64,000 nucleotides of DNA. Source: Gemmatimonadales bacterium UBA2982 (GTDB lineage Bacteria; Gemmatimonadota; Gemmatimonadetes; Longimicrobiales; Gaopeijiaceae). Where the stretch lies: assembly GCA_002347035.1 (NCBI GenBank), contig DEAM01000015.1, positions 1 through 64,000 on the forward strand. Direction: 5' to 3'. Made by a program: the position numbers and the translations under genes. The notes beneath the pieces are model-generated. The model ran no database searches. It saw only the letters and a list, made by a program, of their open reading frames with translations, and was not told the DNA's origin. Positions 8,225 through 16,774 of the stretch are shown one piece after another; the stretch's first letter is position 1, and every line of letters begins with the position of its first letter.

Positions 8225-9532
8225 TCAGCGGGATTGGAAGCCCTCGCGGCCTATCCTCTGCAAAAATGGGTCATCAGGATCTCCACGACCTTCTCCCGTC
8301 GCCCAATCATAGGAGAAGAGGACGACTCCCCCAACATCCTCACTACGAGCAAGTTCGATCTGCTCTAGGGTACCTTCGAGAGTATTCATGTAGGAACCCA
8401 CACCTGCCCATACTCGCTCTCGACTCCCGGCAGCGGCCCGGGCCGTGCGCACAAAAGATTGGAACCGTTCCCTATCTTGTGTATACGCCATCGGTACAGC
8501 GATATCGATAATCCCATCACTCAGCCACGAGTGCCAATCCTGGAATCGAGTTCCGTACGCCACTTGAGAGTCTGCTACTACAGCGGCTGAAACTGTCACC
8601 TGAGGCTTCCGCGCCTTTATCTCTCCGTATATGTCACGGACAAGACTCGTTATTTGAATCCTTCGAAACTCCGCCCATTCACTCGGTAGATTGTTAACAA
8701 ACGCAAAGGGGTCACGCCCGACAGTTCGCTCTAGCTCGGCCAAGCGCGCTGCTCCCAGTCGCGAACGCACCCAGTCTTGAAAACGCTCAAGTGCGCCTCT
8801 CGAATAATCAAACTCTTCAGATGGGAAACGGATGTAGTCGAAGTGAATCCCATCAAGATCGTACCGGTCAAGTAAATCTAACCAGACCGCGAGAATCCTT
8901 TCTCGAACTTCCGGATGAGATGGGCTCGTATATATCCCCTCAACTGTAGCTGGGCGGTTCGCCGCATATTGAATCAGTGCCGGAACGAATTCAGGATCGC
9001 GAGGATCTAAACTGAAAAGCTCTTCGGAAAGACCACGAGGGACCGCAAGCCACTCAGGATTAGCGTTCACTAAGTGATCGACACTCGTGGGAGGAGCTGC
9101 CGGTCCCCAAACAAGATGGGTATTGACCCAGGCGTGAACAGCCATCCCTCTTCGATGCCCTTCCTCGATCGCAAGAGCAAGGGGATCAAAGTCGTCTGGT
9201 CCATCTATAGCCTGTCCTTTAGGCTCTAATTCCGATTGGTAATAAGCATCTGCGCGACCTCTTACTTGAAGTACTAGCGTATTGAAACCTGCTTCAGACG
9301 CCTGCAGCACCATCTGCCGAACTCGGCTCTCATTGGTCATGCTAAAGCGAACTACCCAAAGTCCTCGAACCTCTAATGCCCTCGACAAGATGATTTCCTG
9401 ATCTTGGCCCCTGTCTGCCCTATCTTGACCCTCACCCACCACTGGAAACGTGGGTGTGATAAGAGGCGACCCGATCGTCTTGCACGCTGTCACGATAAAA
9501 AGAGCAGGCCATAGTCTCCGGGCACTTATCAT
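8225..9532 (-). CDS. GHL10-type (DUF187) glycoside-hydrolase-like lipoprotein
   Basis: This 435-residue predicted lipoprotein has a (beta/alpha)8 fold of the glycosyl hydrolase-like GHL10/DUF187 family. The N-terminus has a lipobox with Cys17 (VTAC). Family features are the start EVRGLWVVRFSMT, the NTLVLQVRGRADAYY strand, HAWVNTHLVWGP, and the acidic motif LDGIHFDYIRFPS typical of the active site. The substrate is unknown; related proteins are thought to act on peptidoglycan or other envelope glycans. The ATG overlaps the tadA stop as ATGA. The gene ends convergently 18 bases from the antiporter gene. Confidence 0.87.
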   Translation of the reverse strand: MISARRLWPALFIVTACKTIGSPLITPTFPVVGEGQDRADRGQDQEIILSRALEVRGLWVVRFSMTNESRVRQMVLQASEAGFNTLVLQVRGRADAYYQSELEPKGQAIDGPDDFDPLALAIEEGHRRGMAVHAWVNTHLVWGPAAPPTSVDHLVNANPEWLAVPRGLSEELFSLDPRDPEFVPALIQYAANRPATVEGIYTSPSHPEVRERILAVWLDLLDRYDLDGIHFDYIRFPSEEFDYSRGALERFQDWVRSRLGAARLAELERTVGRDPFAFVNNLPSEWAEFRRIQITSLVRDIYGEIKARKPQVTVSAAVVADSQVAYGTRFQDWHSWLSDGIIDIAVPMAYTQDRERFQSFVRTARAAAGSRERVWAGVGSYMNTLEGTLEQIELARSEDVGGVVLFSYDWATGEGRGDPDDPFLQRIGREGFQSR

Positions 9533-9957
9533 CGGCGTACCCTAAAGAAATTTCTAAGAAGTTCTGAAGACTCAGCTCCCATAATCCCGCTTACTACCTC
9601 ACAACTGTGATTGAGTCCTTTGTCGTTTAGTAGGTTATCCAAAGATCCGACCATGCCGCCTTTCGGATCATGCGCAGCAAATACAACCCTTGGAATCCGT
9701 GCGAGCACGATTGCGCCAGCACACATTGCACAGGGCTCAAGGGTGACGTAAAGGGTCGCACCCAAAAGCCGCCAATCACCAAGAGCTGAGGCGGCTTCGC
9801 GTATGGCAACTATCTCCGCATGCATCGTTGGATCTTTGGTCCGGACCGTGAGGTTGTGACCTTCGCCAAGAATTCGCCCCTCCCGAACGATTACCGCTCC
9901 CACAGGAACCTCTTGTTCCTCGCTAGCCAATCTGGCCAAAGCAAGCGCGTGAGACAT
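9529..9957 (-). CDS. tadA: tRNA-specific adenosine deaminase
   Basis: TadA deaminates adenosine 34 of tRNA-Arg(ACG) to inosine. The 142-residue product has the zinc/catalytic motif HAE (His46, Glu48) and PCAMC (Cys76, Cys79). The ATG at 9957 has a GGAG ribosome-binding site 11 bases upstream. The frame stays open upstream to the lexA stop, and the codon just before the ATG encodes Trp, matching the conserved YWMRHAL start of other TadA proteins. No ATG, GTG or TTG lies in that stretch, so the protein seems to start slightly late. The end overlaps the GHL10 gene by ATGA. Confidence 0.93.
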   Translation of the reverse strand: MSHALALARLASEEQEVPVGAVIVREGRILGEGHNLTVRTKDPTMHAEIVAIREAASALGDWRLLGATLYVTLEPCAMCAGAIVLARIPRVVFAAHDPKGGMVGSLDNLLNDKGLNHSCEVVSGIMGAESSELLRNFFRVRR

Positions 9958-10014
9958 CCAAGCAGTGTCTCCGGCAAGCTCGAACGACGGAGGGATTATC
10001 GACCGATCGCTAAG

Positions 10015-10734
10015 CTAGTGCGGCGTCAGGTTGAGTGCCCCAGCATCATCGATCCGCCGAAATAGACCCGTGACGCGTCCGACTACTTTCAAGCTCGTGG
10101 GATTGTCGATCACGGTGTTTCCCTCGCCTGCACATAGAGCTTCAAGGCAGAGGTCAGTCTGGGTTCTTGTCAACCGATAGAAGAGAGGCTCTGTGCCAAT
10201 CTGAGCAATGATAATGGCCCCATCCTCAAGGTCCTCGATAGCCGACGGCGTAGAGAGAACTAAATCTCCTGCAGCCACCCCCAAGAACGCCAAGTCACCG
10301 GACCTCGCCCTGACAAAGAAAGAACGCTCATTTACGCCGAGTTTTCGGTCAATCGATATTGAGAATTCTGGCTCCTCCTGCCAATCAATCCCATCCGAAA
10401 TCATATCATAACACGGAACCGAAACCGTCTCAGTCCCTATATCGATACCCAAGATCTTTACACCCCGAGAGCGAGACGGATCACGCTCAAGAAAGCCTTT
10501 GTCTGCAATCGATTGAAGATGCTCCGAGACTGTCTTGGTGCTTCTGATTCCGAACTCCTGGCCAATCTCTCGGATCGAGGGTTGATAGGTGTTATCACGA
10601 AGATATCGAATCATGAAATCCAGGATCTTCAGCTCAATAATACTAAGCAGCTCGACCTGCCTACTGGCAGTCGGAACTTCGCGGTGGGATATGCTTTCGG
10701 ACCGTGCCAACGTGGACGCCTGGAGGGTGGGCAT
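10015..10734 (-). CDS. lexA: LexA-like repressor lacking the self-cleavage residues
   Basis: The N-terminal winged helix (about residues 28-95, with QPSIREIGQEFGIRSTKTVSEHL split across recognition helices) matches LexA. The C-terminal half aligns with the LexA S24 peptidase domain. At the catalytic Ser position lies Asp147, at the Lys position Tyr186, and the Ala-Gly cleavage pair reads Asp114-Gly115. It should therefore bind DNA but not cut itself in the usual way. A TTG at 10782 extends the frame but overlaps a good promoter, so the ATG at 10734 (239 residues) is preferred. No classic SOS box was recognised upstream. Confidence 0.85.
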   Translation of the reverse strand: MPTLQASTLARSESISHREVPTASRQVELLSIIELKILDFMIRYLRDNTYQPSIREIGQEFGIRSTKTVSEHLQSIADKGFLERDPSRSRGVKILGIDIGTETVSVPCYDMISDGIDWQEEPEFSISIDRKLGVNERSFFVRARSGDLAFLGVAAGDLVLSTPSAIEDLEDGAIIIAQIGTEPLFYRLTRTQTDLCLEALCAGEGNTVIDNPTSLKVVGRVTGLFRRIDDAGALNLTPH

Positions 10735-10762
10735 GTATGCAGCCGAACCGGGTACGAGCGCT

Positions 10763-10792
10763 ATCCTAATGCGCCGCTCCAAAGAGTGTCAA
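10763..10792 (-). promoter_or_regulatory. Sigma-70-type promoter for the LexA-like gene
   Basis: On the minus strand TTGACA at 10792-10787 is followed after 18 bases by TAGGAT at 10768-10763. The -35 is a perfect consensus and the -10 has four of six matches. A start near 10756 leaves about 20 bases before the ATG at 10734, and rules out the TTG at 10782 as start. Confidence 0.6.
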
Positions 10793-10875
10793 GAAAACGA
10801 CTCATCGCCGTCACACATTCTCTTATTCGTCCTTAGACAGCTAACCTGTTCGACCTATCAACTTCCATCTTTGAG

Positions 10876-13215
10876 TCAGTTATCGAGGCGGTCCTGGAGC
10901 AGAGATTTAGCTGCCTCTGGGTCAGCTGCACCACCAGTCTTTTTCATTACCTCCCCTACGAAGAATCCAAGTAATCCACTTTTTCCGGCTCGATACTCCG
11001 CTGCCTTTTCTTCCCACTGATCAATCACAGACTTGACCACTGAACTCAGCTCATGTGTATCGGTCACCTTCCTCAGGCCCATCGAGTCTACTAGATCTTT
11101 AGGGTCACCGCCTTCGATGATCAGGCGGGCTAGTACATCCTTAGCGGCACGACGAGAGACCCCGCCATCTTCGACTAAGGAAGCAAGTTCACCAATAGAC
11201 TCGCCCGTGAACGGAAGGTCAGCAGGTGAGCGTCCAGCCAAGAGGCCCCTGAGATCATTCGCGATCCACGTAGCAAGAGCTGCTGCATCAGGGTATACGG
11301 TTAGTGCACTCTCAAAATAACTCGACCATTCGAGGGACTGGGCAAGTATCTCAGCCTGCTCGGCCCCTATACCCAGCTCCCCTGTATACCGCAGCATACG
11401 AGCTAATGCTTCCGCATCTTGTTCGCCACCGGATGGGATTCTCGGTTGTTTAGAGGCCTCCGGATTAGTTCTTGAATAGGCTTGGGTCGGTCGCTTGGCC
11501 TTAACCTTGTTGGGCGACGGCTTAGTGTCCCGCTTGGCCCAAGCGTCTTTTAGGGAAACAATCCTGTTGAAAACCAGCTGATCCCCGCAGCCATCAATCG
11601 GATCTCGCCAAAAGTAACCTGTCCTCTCAAACTGATAGCGAGTGTTTTCTGGATCAGTGAGTATTGACGGCTCAATCTTCATATCGCTAATAACGGTCAG
11701 CGAATCAGGATTTAAGCAATCTCCTATCGCACCGGAATCCTGATCTTCGCCAACTTCACGGAAGAACAAGTGGTCGAACAGTCTCGCCTCAGCCGCAACT
11801 CCGTGTGGAACTGATACCCACTGGATTGTCCCTTTAACTTTTCGCCCATCAGAAGTCGATCCTCCACGTGTATCGGGATCGTAAGTGCAGCGCACCTCCA
11901 AAATACGACCGGCATCGTCCTTGATGACTTCATCACAGCGAATCACATAAGCATAGCGGAGTCTCACTTCGCCACCGGGCATGAGTCGCCGGAATCCCTT
12001 TGGTGGGTGCTCTAAGAAATCAGCGCGCTCAATCCAGAGTTCGTGTGAAAATGGCACTGTACGTGAACCTTCTAGCGGAACATCATGGGGATAGTAGGGC
12101 GCCTCGAACTCTTCCGTTTTCCCCTTAGGGTAGTTCGCTATTACCACCCGGATCGGATCTAGTACAGCCATGACCCGGGGTGCTGACTGATTGAGAATCC
12201 GTCGGATGGCGAAGTCTAGCTTAGTAGCTTCCGTTTGAGCTCCTGTCTTTGATACCCCTACGATTTCGCTTAGCAATCTGATGGCTTCAGGGGGAATGCC
12301 ACGTCTACGATACGCTGCTAGCGTAGCTAGGCGGGGGTCGTCCCATCCGGAAACAAATCCCCCTTCTACAAGAGGGGCAATCTTCCTTTTTGAAAGAACC
12401 GCATTCTCGAGATCAAGGCCGGCCCACTCGTACTGATGGGGTCGTGGCTCCTCAAAACCGACATTCTCTAACACCCAATTGTAAAGCTCACGATTGTTAT
12501 CAAACTCGAGTGTGCAGATTGAGTGGGTGACTCCCTCAAATGCATCCTCCAGACAGTGTGCATAGTCATAAAGCGGGTAGATACACCAGTCATCTCCTCG
12601 CCGGTAGTGTGACGCGTGCCGGATCCTATAGAACACAGGGTCGCGCATAAGCATGTTGGGTGATGCCATGTCAATCTTACCACGGAGCACATGCTCGCCA
12701 TCACCAAACTCACCGGCTCGCATACCTCGGAAAAGGTCGAGGTTCTCCTCTGATGATCGATTTCGGTATGGGCTAGGAACACCAGATTCCGTCACAGTTC
12801 CGCGACCTTCCCGAATCACCTCAGTTGCCTGTGAGTCCACGTAGGCAAGCCCTTTCTTGATCAGGACCTCACCACATTCATACATCCGCTCGAAGTAGTC
12901 CGAAGCAAAATACAGATGCTGTCCCCAATCAAACCCTAGCCAGCGGATGTCCTCTTGTATCGCCTCGACGTACTCTTTTCTTTCAGTATCCGGGTTAGTG
13001 TCGTCATAGCGGAGGTGGCAACAGCCACCAAATTCTTTCGCGATGCCAAAATTCAGGCATATCCCCATGGCGTGGCCTACATGCAGATAGCCATTGGGCT
13101 CAGGGGGGAACCGCGTAATGACACGTCCGCCGTAACGAGCGCTAGCAACATCTGCCTTGACGACCTGACGAATAAAGTCCGTACCAGGACTCGAAGGGCT
13201 TTTGGGTTCATTCAT
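10876..13215 (-). CDS. glnS: Glutaminyl-tRNA synthetase with C-terminal YqeY domain
   Basis: This class I enzyme charges tRNA-Gln directly. The HIGH-type motif is HVGH at residues 45-48 within PPEPNGYLHVGHA. The KMSKS-type motif is LSKRK at 274-278. The anticodon-binding barrels follow to about residue 560. After a basic linker, residues 590-779 match the YqeY/GatB-tail helical domain, a fusion known from Deinococcus GlnRS. The frame is open to 13422, but those 69 residues overlap the upstream gene and lack homology, so the ATG at 13215 is used. A terminator hairpin ends 17 bases upstream of that ATG. Confidence 0.95.
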   Translation of the reverse strand: MNEPKSPSSPGTDFIRQVVKADVASARYGGRVITRFPPEPNGYLHVGHAMGICLNFGIAKEFGGCCHLRYDDTNPDTERKEYVEAIQEDIRWLGFDWGQHLYFASDYFERMYECGEVLIKKGLAYVDSQATEVIREGRGTVTESGVPSPYRNRSSEENLDLFRGMRAGEFGDGEHVLRGKIDMASPNMLMRDPVFYRIRHASHYRRGDDWCIYPLYDYAHCLEDAFEGVTHSICTLEFDNNRELYNWVLENVGFEEPRPHQYEWAGLDLENAVLSKRKIAPLVEGGFVSGWDDPRLATLAAYRRRGIPPEAIRLLSEIVGVSKTGAQTEATKLDFAIRRILNQSAPRVMAVLDPIRVVIANYPKGKTEEFEAPYYPHDVPLEGSRTVPFSHELWIERADFLEHPPKGFRRLMPGGEVRLRYAYVIRCDEVIKDDAGRILEVRCTYDPDTRGGSTSDGRKVKGTIQWVSVPHGVAAEARLFDHLFFREVGEDQDSGAIGDCLNPDSLTVISDMKIEPSILTDPENTRYQFERTGYFWRDPIDGCGDQLVFNRIVSLKDAWAKRDTKPSPNKVKAKRPTQAYSRTNPEASKQPRIPSGGEQDAEALARMLRYTGELGIGAEQAEILAQSLEWSSYFESALTVYPDAAALATWIANDLRGLLAGRSPADLPFTGESIGELASLVEDGGVSRRAAKDVLARLIIEGGDPKDLVDSMGLRKVTDTHELSSVVKSVIDQWEEKAAEYRAGKSGLLGFFVGEVMKKTGGAADPEAAKSLLQDRLDN

Positions 13216-13232
13216 GGGCCAAGAAGGTAGCC

Positions 13233-13271
13233 AAAAAATAGCCGCGCCGGAGTCTGACTCCCGACGCGGCT
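13233..13271 (-). terminator. Intrinsic terminator directly in front of glnS
   Basis: On the minus strand a stem AGCCGCG/CGCGGCT (13271-13265 with 13246-13240) continues into an inner GGAGT/ACTCC stem with a three-base loop, followed by six T at 13238-13233. It lies just after the stop of the Tyr/Gly-rich protein gene and ends 17 bases before the glnS ATG. It can end the upstream transcript, and may attenuate glnS. Confidence 0.85.
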
Positions 13272-13288
13272 CCCTGGGCTCACCTTGG

Positions 13289-14479
13289 TCAGCGCCGTCT
13301 GGCGGTGCGACCGCCTGAGCCCCCTCCGGATGAAGAGCGTCCGGCACCGGAATCCGCTGATGCACCACCACCACTGTTATTACCCGGACGTGCTCCGGAC
13401 GCCGGCCGGCTGTTCGTCCCACCAGAACCTCTCGTATAACCCTGCCCTCTCACCATCCTACCCTGCTGAACCGGAGCACGTTGCTGTATAACGACTCCTA
13501 CTGGAGTATACCCGTAGTAACCCCCGAATCCTCTGCCATAACCAGCACCATACCCGTAGTACCCGAACGGTGAATATCCGTACCCAAGTCCGTAGCTGTA
13601 ACCCATAGGGCTGTAAAGTGGATCCCATAAGTAGGACCGGAAACCACGATAACCTGGATAACCAGGGTAGGGAGCATAGCGCATAGCGTATTCATCAGAG
13701 ACTGCAGCCTCAGCCGCAGCACCTTCGGGAGTAACCATGAACTGGTTTGGATACGAGACTGCTAGCATGACATCTATGACACTTTCGGGGACTCCATTGT
13801 CGACAAGCCGCACCAGCTCACTTCCTGATAACTCAAACGGGGTCTCATGAGCAGCAACCCAAACCTCAGCGGCCCTAGAATTGATCTCCCTGACAGCCTC
13901 TTCTACGTCCTGAATATCTATGTCCCGAGCTGCTCGCGAACGCATTGTTCGAACCATGACCCTATTGGAACTCGTAGGGGCTTCAATTCCTTGATCTGCA
14001 AGGGTCTCCAAATCTGCGAGTTCGTAACGCTGAACCCAGCTTACGGGATCACCTCCTATCTCAAGCGAACGAACATCAATCCATTGCGTGGGTGATATGA
14101 ATGACATGACGCCTGACCCTGATCGAACTTCACCATCACACTGGAATCGGGATCTGGTAAAAAGACGCCGCCCATCCTCTGAAAAGTGAACTCCCTCCCC
14201 ACCGGTGCACCCTTCTGCAATAACCGAACGCCGTTGGCCATCCGCAACTAGCTGCTCAGTGGCCGCAATTTCTCCATCCGCAACATTGAACATCTCAACG
14301 CCTGATCCTTCTGGCCGAAAACAGAGAAGAGAGGCGTCTTCCCCAGTTTCCATGGGTTCCCAGCATCCTATAAACGGAAGCCATCGATCACCCTCACCCT
14401 GAGCCTGAACATCAGAGAGAAAGGCCGTGAGGAAGAGCGCGGCTCCAAGAAGGCCTGTCACTAATGTCATCTTTTTCAT
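13289..14479 (-). CDS. Exported protein with Tyr/Gly-rich C-terminal tail, function unknown
   Basis: The 396-residue product starts with a signal peptide (MKKMTLVTGLLGAALFLTAFL, cleavage near AQG). Residues 30-160 contain a beta-rich domain with four cysteines, beginning WLPFIGCWEP. A helical part around 190-245 has an ELVRLVDNGVPESVIDVMLA motif like the short repeats of some exported proteins. From about residue 265 it is Tyr/Gly-rich (YGYG-type repeats), then Gly/Ser/Arg-rich to the end. I do not recognise a named family. The start has AAGGGA eight bases upstream. It is co-directional with the beta-barrel gene upstream, and the terminator at 13233-13271 ends its transcript. Confidence 0.8.
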   Translation of the reverse strand: MKKMTLVTGLLGAALFLTAFLSDVQAQGEGDRWLPFIGCWEPMETGEDASLLCFRPEGSGVEMFNVADGEIAATEQLVADGQRRSVIAEGCTGGEGVHFSEDGRRLFTRSRFQCDGEVRSGSGVMSFISPTQWIDVRSLEIGGDPVSWVQRYELADLETLADQGIEAPTSSNRVMVRTMRSRAARDIDIQDVEEAVREINSRAAEVWVAAHETPFELSGSELVRLVDNGVPESVIDVMLAVSYPNQFMVTPEGAAAEAAVSDEYAMRYAPYPGYPGYRGFRSYLWDPLYSPMGYSYGLGYGYSPFGYYGYGAGYGRGFGGYYGYTPVGVVIQQRAPVQQGRMVRGQGYTRGSGGTNSRPASGARPGNNSGGGASADSGAGRSSSGGGSGGRTARRR

Positions 14480-14497
14480 CCGGTGGTCCCTTTCTGG

Positions 14498-15262
14498 TTA
14501 GAGCCGGATTCCAATTCCAGCGAGCAACTGTAGGCCCGAGAGATCAATAGCCTCGTAGCCGGAAAAAGCACCTCTGACCGCACCCCGACTATAGGTATAG
14601 CGAGCTTCAGTTGTAAGAAACCCCCTACTCCCGATCGAAAAATCCGCTCCCAAACTCGCATGCACAAGCCAAGCGTTGCCATCTGTCTCCAGATGGTCAG
14701 TAAAAATCTGACAACTGTCGGCAGCGCACGTCTCAACATCGACGAAGTCACCTGCCTGGAGAAACTTGTATCCAACCCGACCGACACCACTGCCAATGTA
14801 TGGTGCTACACCGCCCGGCACCCAGGCAAAGCGACCAATCGATCGGCCCCGTTCCATGAGATAGTACTTCATGTTCAATGCGCCGGTAACGGTCTCGAAG
14901 GTGGTTTCTTGTTCAATCGGGACAAATTCCGACGGTCCGATCTCCTCATGGTAATCTCGATACTCAGACAGGCTTCGGCTCCGTGCCCACCCTACGTTCA
15001 GTCCCACGTCCATGCGACTTGTAGCTCGCACTGCAAACTCACCACCCAAGTAAGGGCTACCAAAATCTGAGCGGTTTAGAGTGAAGTGTTCCGTTGAGGA
15101 TGCGAACAAGTCACTCTCTGCAGTCGGCAGTGAGTACCCAGATTTAAGCGCTATGGAAACATCAGGTCTTTCGAAGAGAAACCCCGGTCCCCCTTGGGCA
15201 GTTACAGAAATTGGAAGTCCGATAAAAGCGATACTAAAAATGAGGACAGCATTTCTAGTCAT
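14498..15262 (-). CDS. Outer-membrane beta-barrel protein (porin-like, small barrel)
   Basis: The 254-residue product has a signal peptide (MTRNAVLIFSIAFIGLPISVTAQ) and then alternating amphipathic strands with aromatic girdles, such as YLGGEFAVRATSRMDVGLNVGWA, split by loops. It ends LQLLAGIGIRL, in keeping with an outer-membrane barrel C-terminus. The fold class is OmpA/OmpW-like. The open frame reaches 15445, but AAGGAG nine bases before the ATG at 15262 and the signal peptide fix the start. The 236 bases between it and ispG hold no gene that I can support. Function unknown. Confidence 0.8.
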   Translation of the reverse strand: MTRNAVLIFSIAFIGLPISVTAQGGPGFLFERPDVSIALKSGYSLPTAESDLFASSTEHFTLNRSDFGSPYLGGEFAVRATSRMDVGLNVGWARSRSLSEYRDYHEEIGPSEFVPIEQETTFETVTGALNMKYYLMERGRSIGRFAWVPGGVAPYIGSGVGRVGYKFLQAGDFVDVETCAADSCQIFTDHLETDGNAWLVHASLGADFSIGSRGFLTTEARYTYSRGAVRGAFSGYEAIDLSGLQLLAGIGIRL

Positions 15263-15498
15263 CTCTGCATTCTCCTTAAACAGAGGTGGACTCCCTCTAG
15301 CGCTTACACTACCCAACGAAGCAATGCCTGTGCCAAAACCAAAAAACCAGTATCTCTTGACTTTATAGCACCTTACCGGTGCCCACGGTCCGAGGTGCCT
15401 CCCTGGAAAAGGACAAATCTGTCTCCTGAGAAGGACACCGTCCAACCACTTCTAGCGGCTACCCCAATCTACTCAGCGGCCTGGCTGGCTGAACGACT

Positions 15499-16710
15499 TT
15501 ATCCGTACCTCTTCCGCACATAATCCTTAAGGATCGCCTTGAATTCGTCGACAAGACCTTCCCCCTTGAGTGTTACGGCATGCGCTCCATCGATATAGAC
15601 CGGAGCCTTTGGTTCTTCAAATGTTCCGGGCAAGGAAATGCCAATGTTCGCTTGCTTTGATTCTCCCGGGCCGTTCACTACACATCCCATCACAGCTACG
15701 TCCATCTCTTCAACGCCTGGATAATCAACCTTCCATATGGGCATCATATCACGGATATGCGAGGTGATATCTTCGGCCATCTCCTGAAAAAACGTACTCG
15801 TCGTGCGCCCGCAACCGGGGCATGCTGTCACCTGTGGTTCAAAATGCCGGATCCCTAACGACTGAAGAATTTGTTGAGCCACTCGAACCTCTTCGGCCCG
15901 ATCTCCCTCCGGACGGGGTGTAAGTGAAACCCGAATCGTGTCACCTATACCAGCAAGCAGGAGTGGTGCGACACCTGCCGTAGTAGCGACAATTCCCTTG
16001 GTGCCGAGTCCGGCTTCTGTAAGACCAAGGTGCAGCGGGTAGTCGGACCGATCAGCAAGCATCTTGTACACTTCGATGAGTTCTAGAACCGCTGAGACCT
16101 TTGTCGATAAAATGATCCGATCTCGCTTCAAGCCCGTTTCCTCAGCTAGTTCAGCAGATCGCATCGCACTTTCAACCAAAGCGTCCATAAGTACTGTCTG
16201 AGCTTCCTTTGGACGCTCACGACTAGCGTTCTCATCCATCAACTCGGTTAGGAGCCGTTGATCGAGAGACCCCCAATTCACTCCAATCCGAACGGGCTTA
16301 TCATAATCGATAGCGACCCGGATGATTTGTTGAAAGTTCGAGTCTCGACGCTTGGTCCCGACGTTCCCGGGATTGATCCGGAGTTTAGCCAGGGCCTCTG
16401 CCGTATCCGAATATTTGGTTAGTAACAGATGCCCGTTGTAGTGAAAATCACCCACGATCGGGATCGAATACCCCTCATCTCTCAAGCGCTGAATGATTTC
16501 AGGTACAGACCTCGCTGCAGCTTCGTGATTGACAGTGATACGGACCAGCTCACTTCCAGCATCTGCTAGCAACTTCACCTGCTTAAAAGTTGCCTGCACA
16601 TCAGCGGTGTCTGTGTTGGTCATCGACTGCACAACGACCGGTGCATCTCCACCGATTAGAACTCCGCCAACATCCACGGACACCGTATCCCTACGTTTCA
16701 CCTTATTCAC
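15499..16710 (-). CDS. ispG: 4-hydroxy-3-methylbut-2-enyl-diphosphate synthase
   Basis: IspG (GcpE) reduces methylerythritol cyclodiphosphate in the non-mevalonate isoprenoid pathway. The 403-residue product has the TIM-barrel start PVVVQSMTNTDT, and the 4Fe-4S ligands Cys297, Cys300 and Cys343 with Glu350 in MGCVVNGPGE. This is the short, two-domain bacterial form. The other pathway genes are not in the window. It lies 64 bases downstream of the DUF5916 gene on the same strand. The ATG start at 16710 fits the family. Confidence 0.96.
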   Translation of the reverse strand: MNKVKRRDTVSVDVGGVLIGGDAPVVVQSMTNTDTADVQATFKQVKLLADAGSELVRITVNHEAAARSVPEIIQRLRDEGYSIPIVGDFHYNGHLLLTKYSDTAEALAKLRINPGNVGTKRRDSNFQQIIRVAIDYDKPVRIGVNWGSLDQRLLTELMDENASRERPKEAQTVLMDALVESAMRSAELAEETGLKRDRIILSTKVSAVLELIEVYKMLADRSDYPLHLGLTEAGLGTKGIVATTAGVAPLLLAGIGDTIRVSLTPRPEGDRAEEVRVAQQILQSLGIRHFEPQVTACPGCGRTTSTFFQEMAEDITSHIRDMMPIWKVDYPGVEEMDVAVMGCVVNGPGESKQANIGISLPGTFEEPKAPVYIDGAHAVTLKGEGLVDEFKAILKDYVRKRYG

Positions 16711-16774
16711 GCCCAGAATGTACCCAGCTGTGCGCAGCCAACCAAGCGGTTATGAAGAGGCTGACTCTGGCCCC

